A stretch of 64,000 bases of DNA, taken from NCBI RefSeq assembly GCF_003967355.1, contig NZ_BIFH01000048.1:1-64000 (forward strand), written 5' to 3'. Within the stretch, counting starts at the first letter, position 1; each line of letters begins with the position of its first letter. Positions 60,715-64,000 of the stretch are shown one piece after another. This DNA comes from Embleya hyalina. Lineage in GTDB: Bacteria; Actinomycetota; Actinomycetes; Streptomycetales; Streptomycetaceae. The notes beneath the pieces are model-generated. The model had not been told where the DNA came from. It saw nothing but the letters and a program-made list of their open reading frames with translations, and made no database searches. The position numbers and the translations under genes were made by a program.

Positions 60715-61380
60715 TCACGCCCGCGCAAGCACCGCAGGGTGCAGGTCGCCCACCACGACCGCCGCGAGCGAGGCAACCACCCGACGACCGGGCGCAGCCG
60801 GAATCGACGCAGTCGTGCGCACCGCGACAACCGCGCACCCCGCCGACTCCGCCGACGTGACGCCGACCACCGTGTCCTCGACCGCGACGCACGCGCTCGG
60901 CTCGACCCCGAGCGCGGTCGCCGCGGCCAGATAAGGGGCGGGGTCGGGCTTGGTCCGCGCGACGTCCTCCGCCGCGACGGTGACCGCGAACCGCGCCGAC
61001 CCCAACGCGTCCCGCACCAGGTCCACCACGTGCCGCGGCGACGCGGACACGATGGCCAGCGGCACCTCGGCCTCGGCCAGCGCGTCCAGCAGCGCCACGA
61101 CGCCCGGAAGCGGCTCGATCCGACCCCGCACCCGGTCGGTGAACGCCGCGTCCAGCGCGTCGGACAACTCGTGTACGCACGGCCCCTCGGGCACCACCGC
61201 GTGCAGGTAGGTCGCGGTGTGCTCGATGGCGTGGCCCACCACGTCGGCCGTGTCGGTCGGTCCCAGCGCGTAGCCGACCCGGCCCGCCACGTCCTCGACC
61301 GCGTCCCACCACAACTGCTCGGTGTCGACGAGGGTCCCGTCCATGTCGAACAACACGGCGGCGGGCAGAACGCTGGACAC
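60715..61380 (-). CDS. HAD-family hydrolase/phosphatase
   Basis: 221 residues. Motif I DMDGTLVDTEQLWW (nucleophile Asp and acid/base Asp), motif II in IVSASPRH, motif III Lys in ARTKPDPAPYL and motif IV EDTVVGV. The cap is alpha-helical (type C1), as in beta-phosphoglucomutase-like phosphatases. Substrate is probably a small phosphorylated metabolite. The GTG at 61380 is chosen; the region upstream is not homologous. Confidence 0.9.
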   Translation of the reverse strand: MSSVLPAAVLFDMDGTLVDTEQLWWDAVEDVAGRVGYALGPTDTADVVGHAIEHTATYLHAVVPEGPCVHELSDALDAAFTDRVRGRIEPLPGVVALLDALAEAEVPLAIVSASPRHVVDLVRDALGSARFAVTVAAEDVARTKPDPAPYLAAATALGVEPSACVAVEDTVVGVTSAESAGCAVVAVRTTASIPAAPGRRVVASLAAVVVGDLHPAVLARA

Positions 61381-61537
61381 ACTGACTCGTTTCGACGCGA
61401 TTCGCTGCGTGGAGCGCGGACGTCCCGACCCTCTCAGCCGGACGTGAGCGCAGTACCAAGGCCGGGTTGCGGGCGCGTGAACGTGTGCGAACCCCGCCGT
61501 CGCACAGCGCGAGCGCAGCAGCGATGACGCAGCGGCG

Positions 61538-62623
61538 TCACACCACCGCGGCGCGCAACGACAGTACGTCGGGCAGGTGTTGGGCGATCCGCTCCCAATG
61601 GTCGCCGCCATGGTGCCCCCGGTAGATCTCGCCGCTGCGCGAGCCGAAGTACAGGCTGGTGACCTCGGCGTCGTCGGCGCACATCGCGTCGCGCAGGACC
61701 GCGGTCCAGAAGCCGTCGGGCAGGCCGTCGGACAACGCGGTCCACGTCTCGCCGGCATCGTCGCTCCGATAGACCCGACAGCGGCCGTCGATCGGGAAGC
61801 GCATCGCGTCGGCGGTGAGCGGGACCACGTATACGGTGTCCGGTCGGCGCGGGTGCACCACGATCGTGAAGCCGAAGTCGGCGGGCAGGCCCTCGGCGAT
61901 CGACCGCCACGTCGCGCCCGCGTCGTCGCTGCGGTAGACCCCGTGGTGGTTCTGCAGGAAGAGCCGGTCGGGCCGCTCCGGATGCCGGGCCACCTTGTGG
62001 ACGCACTGGCCGTATTCCGGATACTCGTCCGGCTGGAAGGTGACGTGGATCCCGGTGTTGGACGGATGCCAACTGGCCCCGCCGTCCTCGGTGACGTAGA
62101 CCCCGCCGGTGGACATCGCCACCACGATCCGACGCGGATCGGTGGGGTGCGGCAGCACGGTGTGGATCGCCTGGCCGCCGAAACCGGCCTCCCAGTGCGG
62201 ACGGTGCGGGTGGTCCCACAACGCGCGGACCAGTTCGAAGGAGCGCCCGCCGTCGGCGGAGCGGAACAGCGCGGACGGCTCCACGCCGGCGTAGACCACG
62301 TCGGGCTCGGAACTCGCCCCGGGCACCAGTTGCCACACCCGCTCCACGGAGGCGCCGGCGTCGGCCGGGAAACCGACCCGCCCCAGGTCCGGCTCGCGCC
62401 AGCTCGCGCCGAGGTCGTCGCTGGTGACCACGACCGGGCCGAAGTGCTCGTTCACCACGCCCGCCATCACCCGGGGCGCCGACCCCCGCGTATCGATCGC
62501 GACCGAGTAGACGCCGGTCATCGGATGGTGCGGCCCGGTGAACTCCCAGGGCTCGGCGCCGCGTGAGCGGCCGATCCACAGGCCCTTGCGGGTGCCGACG
62601 GCGAGCAGGACGGATTTCGTCAC
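61538..62623 (-). CDS. BNR-repeat beta-propeller protein (sialidase/WD40-like)
   Basis: 361 residues, no signal peptide. About five Asp-box (S-x-D-x-G-x-x-W) repeats are visible, for example TSDDLGASW, RSADGGRSF, TEDGGASW, YRSDDAGATW and YRSDDAGETW. It folds as a beta-propeller like exo-sialidases and related proteins, but no sialidase catalytic Arg triad can be assigned; a binding or enzyme role is open. The GTG at 62623 follows a GGAGG ribosome binding site. Confidence 0.85.
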   Translation of the reverse strand: MTKSVLLAVGTRKGLWIGRSRGAEPWEFTGPHHPMTGVYSVAIDTRGSAPRVMAGVVNEHFGPVVVTSDDLGASWREPDLGRVGFPADAGASVERVWQLVPGASSEPDVVYAGVEPSALFRSADGGRSFELVRALWDHPHRPHWEAGFGGQAIHTVLPHPTDPRRIVVAMSTGGVYVTEDGGASWHPSNTGIHVTFQPDEYPEYGQCVHKVARHPERPDRLFLQNHHGVYRSDDAGATWRSIAEGLPADFGFTIVVHPRRPDTVYVVPLTADAMRFPIDGRCRVYRSDDAGETWTALSDGLPDGFWTAVLRDAMCADDAEVTSLYFGSRSGEIYRGHHGGDHWERIAQHLPDVLSLRAAVV

Positions 62624-62730
62624 GATGACCTCCAGGCAGCGATTCCCAGGTGGGAAACGCTACGCGCCACCGGTGACATTCGCCCGATTCGACGCTCTTG
62701 TCCGCCTGATTCCCCCGGGCGAACGCGGCA

Positions 62731-63093
62731 CTACGGCAGCGGACGCCGGCCCGCGAAGCCCAGGTCGGTGCGGTGGTACCACCCCAGTTCCCGGTCCCCC
62801 TCCAACCAGCACAACAACACCGGTACGCCGTCCAGGTCGGCGGGGAAGTCGACGAGCAGCGGGGCGAAGCCCTTGAGTTCCGCGCCGGTCTGCTGGATCC
62901 GGGTCATCAGGTCGTCGAGCCGCGCCTGCATGCCCTTGAGCTCCGGCAGGCCGCCCAGTTCGCTACGGGTCCCGCCCGGCGCCAGCGCCGCGCCCAACTC
63001 CGCCGCGTCCGCGCGAACCGCGATCAGTTCGTCGAGTACCGGCATCAGCCGGGACAACTCCGCGCGTGCCTCGTCCACCGTGAACAGACCCAT
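62731..63093 (-). CDS. DUF2203 family protein
   Basis: 120 residues. The N-terminal helices (FTVDEARAELSRLMPVLDELI) and the C-terminal LLCWLEGDRELGWYHRTDLGFAGR are diagnostic of DUF2203, a widespread family of unknown function. ATG 63093 follows GGGAGG. Confidence 0.9.
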   Translation of the reverse strand: MGLFTVDEARAELSRLMPVLDELIAVRADAAELGAALAPGGTRSELGGLPELKGMQARLDDLMTRIQQTGAELKGFAPLLVDFPADLDGVPVLLCWLEGDRELGWYHRTDLGFAGRRPLP

Positions 63094-63188
63094 GGCGCAC
63101 AGCCTCCCATGTCCGCCGGGTATCGACGTCGGCGCCGGGTGGGCGGTCCGCGCGTCCGGCCCGGGCCCGCCATTCCGTCGGACGGAAC

Positions 63189-63389
63189 CTACCCGCCCGG
63201 CCGGGAGCCGTGGTCGGTGTGCGCACCGAGGACGCCGCCGGAGGCTTCGGCGCGCGTCGTGTCGTCCAGCTCGATGCGCGGACCGTCGTGCGTCGCGGTC
63301 CGGGTGCGCGGGCGATCGCGCAGGCAGAGCAGGACGATCAGCACACCGACGACGAGGAGCAGGTCGGTGACGAGAAAGACGGTGATCAC
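63189..63389 (-). CDS. Small single-pass membrane protein
   Basis: 66 residues if started at GTG 63389, which follows GGGAG by 5 bases. The N-terminal 22 residues are a membrane helix (TVFLVTDLLLVVGVLIVLL), followed by a charged, polar tail. No family is recognised. Confidence 0.5.
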   Translation of the reverse strand: MITVFLVTDLLLVVGVLIVLLCLRDRPRTRTATHDGPRIELDDTTRAEASGGVLGAHTDHGSRPGG

Positions 63390-63436
63390 GGCGACTCCCG
63401 GAAAGGATCGGCGGCCGGGGCGACCCGGACCACCCC

Positions 63437-64000
63437 CTATATGATCCATGCCCGTTCCGACCGGGGCGCCCCCTTTCCCGCACAGCGGGCGGCCAGTGCG
63501 CGCAGTCGGGCCTCGTCGCCGTCCACCGAGGAGTCCAGGCGCAGGATCTCCTGGACGAAGGTCCGGTTGATCGGCCGACAGCGGATCTCCTGGGCCGCCG
63601 CGGCCTCGGCGTCGAGCAGCGCGGTGACCGCCTCGCCGCGCCGGCCCAGCGCGGCCAGCGCCCGGGCGAGGTCGATCAGGTGTCGGGCCTGCCGACCGCG
63701 CGGCAGCACGGCGAGCGCGGCCGGGTCCAGCCGACCGTCGACGGCCCGTCCGTACTCGCCGAGCAGCACATGCGCGGTGACCCGGTACAGCGGCACCTGG
63801 ATCGCGCCGGGATCGATCCGCTCGGCCGCGTCGAGGAGGTCGCGCGTGCCCGATCGATCGCCGAGCCGTGCGGTGGCCAACGCGGCGCCCAGGCGCAGGG
63901 TACGCAGCGCCGCCCGGCCGGCCGCCCCGCGCGGCCCCAACGCGGCCGCCAGGTCCGCCTCCACCTCCAGGGCGAACTCGGCGGCGGCCCCGGCCCCTTC
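63437..64000 (-). CDS. TPR-type protein, C-terminal part (truncated by window edge)
   Basis: The frame remains open to the window end, so at least 187 residues are present and the N-terminus lies beyond 64000. The visible part is alpha-helical with TPR-like repeats (LRLGAALATARLGDRSGTRDLL, RHLIDLARALAALGRRGEAV). This layout is common in the C-terminal halves of actinomycete XRE-type regulators with tetratricopeptide tails; the DNA-binding part, if any, is not in view. Confidence 0.65.
   Translation of the reverse strand, partial: EGAGAAAEFALEVEADLAAALGPRGAAGRAALRTLRLGAALATARLGDRSGTRDLLDAAERIDPGAIQVPLYRVTAHVLLGEYGRAVDGRLDPAALAVLPRGRQARHLIDLARALAALGRRGEAVTALLDAEAAAAQEIRCRPINRTFVQEILRLDSSVDGDEARLRALAARCAGKGAPRSERAWII

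Overview
The window is high-GC (roughly 70% or more) DNA with strong G/C bias at third codon positions, frequent GTG starts, AGGAGG-type ribosome binding sites and many 4-base start/stop overlaps. The gene set (FMN-riboswitch riboflavin operon with a PnuC-like transporter, an actinobacterial PriA lacking its Walker A, XRE-DUF397 pair, CGNR protein, EccA-like ATPase, DivIVA-repeat protein, WS/DGAT) points to a filamentous actinomycete of the Streptomyces/Kitasatospora/Embleya kind. The genus cannot be fixed from sequence alone. Most of it reads as a chromosomal housekeeping region with accessory patches; no transposase, prophage, rRNA, tRNA or CRISPR array was found.

Region 1 (0-6.4 kb): a PucR-type regulator, a candidate small RNA in a 600-base spacer, an orphan EccA-like AAA ATPase, a PoxB-like pyruvate oxidoreductase and a PH-domain membrane protein. 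Region 2 (6.4-13.3 kb): a minus-strand vitamin B2/histidine operon reading FMN riboswitch, ribD, ribE, pnuC/pnuX, ribBA, ribH, hisE, hisG, with rpe divergent. Region 3 (13.3-22.5 kb): a methyltransferase broken by two frame changes, a rhomboid-like membrane protein, the block def-fmt-rsmB, an ECF sigma factor overlapping a proline-rich membrane protein, and priA.

Region 4 (22.5-31.6 kb), accessory: a worn MazF-like toxin, a coiled coil-Mrr nuclease-TerD fusion, two low-complexity lipoproteins (one with an Excalibur domain), a WS/DGAT acyltransferase, an alpha/beta hydrolase, an EamA exporter with a divergent CGNR regulator, and a MarR regulator. Region 5 (31.6-44.5 kb): a secreted hydrolase, a ZIP transporter, a VOC protein, a YrdB-like protein behind paired TetR-type palindromes, phosphotransferase, uppP, an HATPase protein with an acidic tail, a TPR-lipoprotein pair, an aldehyde dehydrogenase and a GNAT protein.

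Region 6 (44.4-49.4 kb): an encapsulin shell gene translationally coupled to its DyP peroxidase cargo, a four-repeat DivIVA-type protein, a MarR/VOC pair with two palindromic operators, and an aldo/keto reductase. Region 7 (49.4-58.1 kb): a seven-gene plus-strand operon (MFS transporter, glycerol-kinase-like FGGY kinase, GlpD, alkyl-DHAP-synthase-like flavoenzyme, GlpP-family RNA-binding protein, ABM monooxygenase-like protein, zinc alcohol dehydrogenase) behind a near-consensus promoter and a structured leader whose 3' part can mask the first ribosome binding site. Region 8 (58.1-64 kb): an XRE-DUF397 pair divergent from a kinase-like gene across two TGCAT-NNN-ATGCA palindromes, a dense array of about 26-base intergenic repeats that supplies the last codons of that kinase, a HAD phosphatase, a BNR propeller protein, a DUF2203 protein, a small membrane protein and the 3' end of a TPR-type protein that leaves the window.

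The strongest candidates for further attention are the GlpP-containing operon with its leader, the Mrr-TerD fusion, the encapsulin-DyP pair with an internal rather than terminal cargo-loading peptide, and the repeat array.
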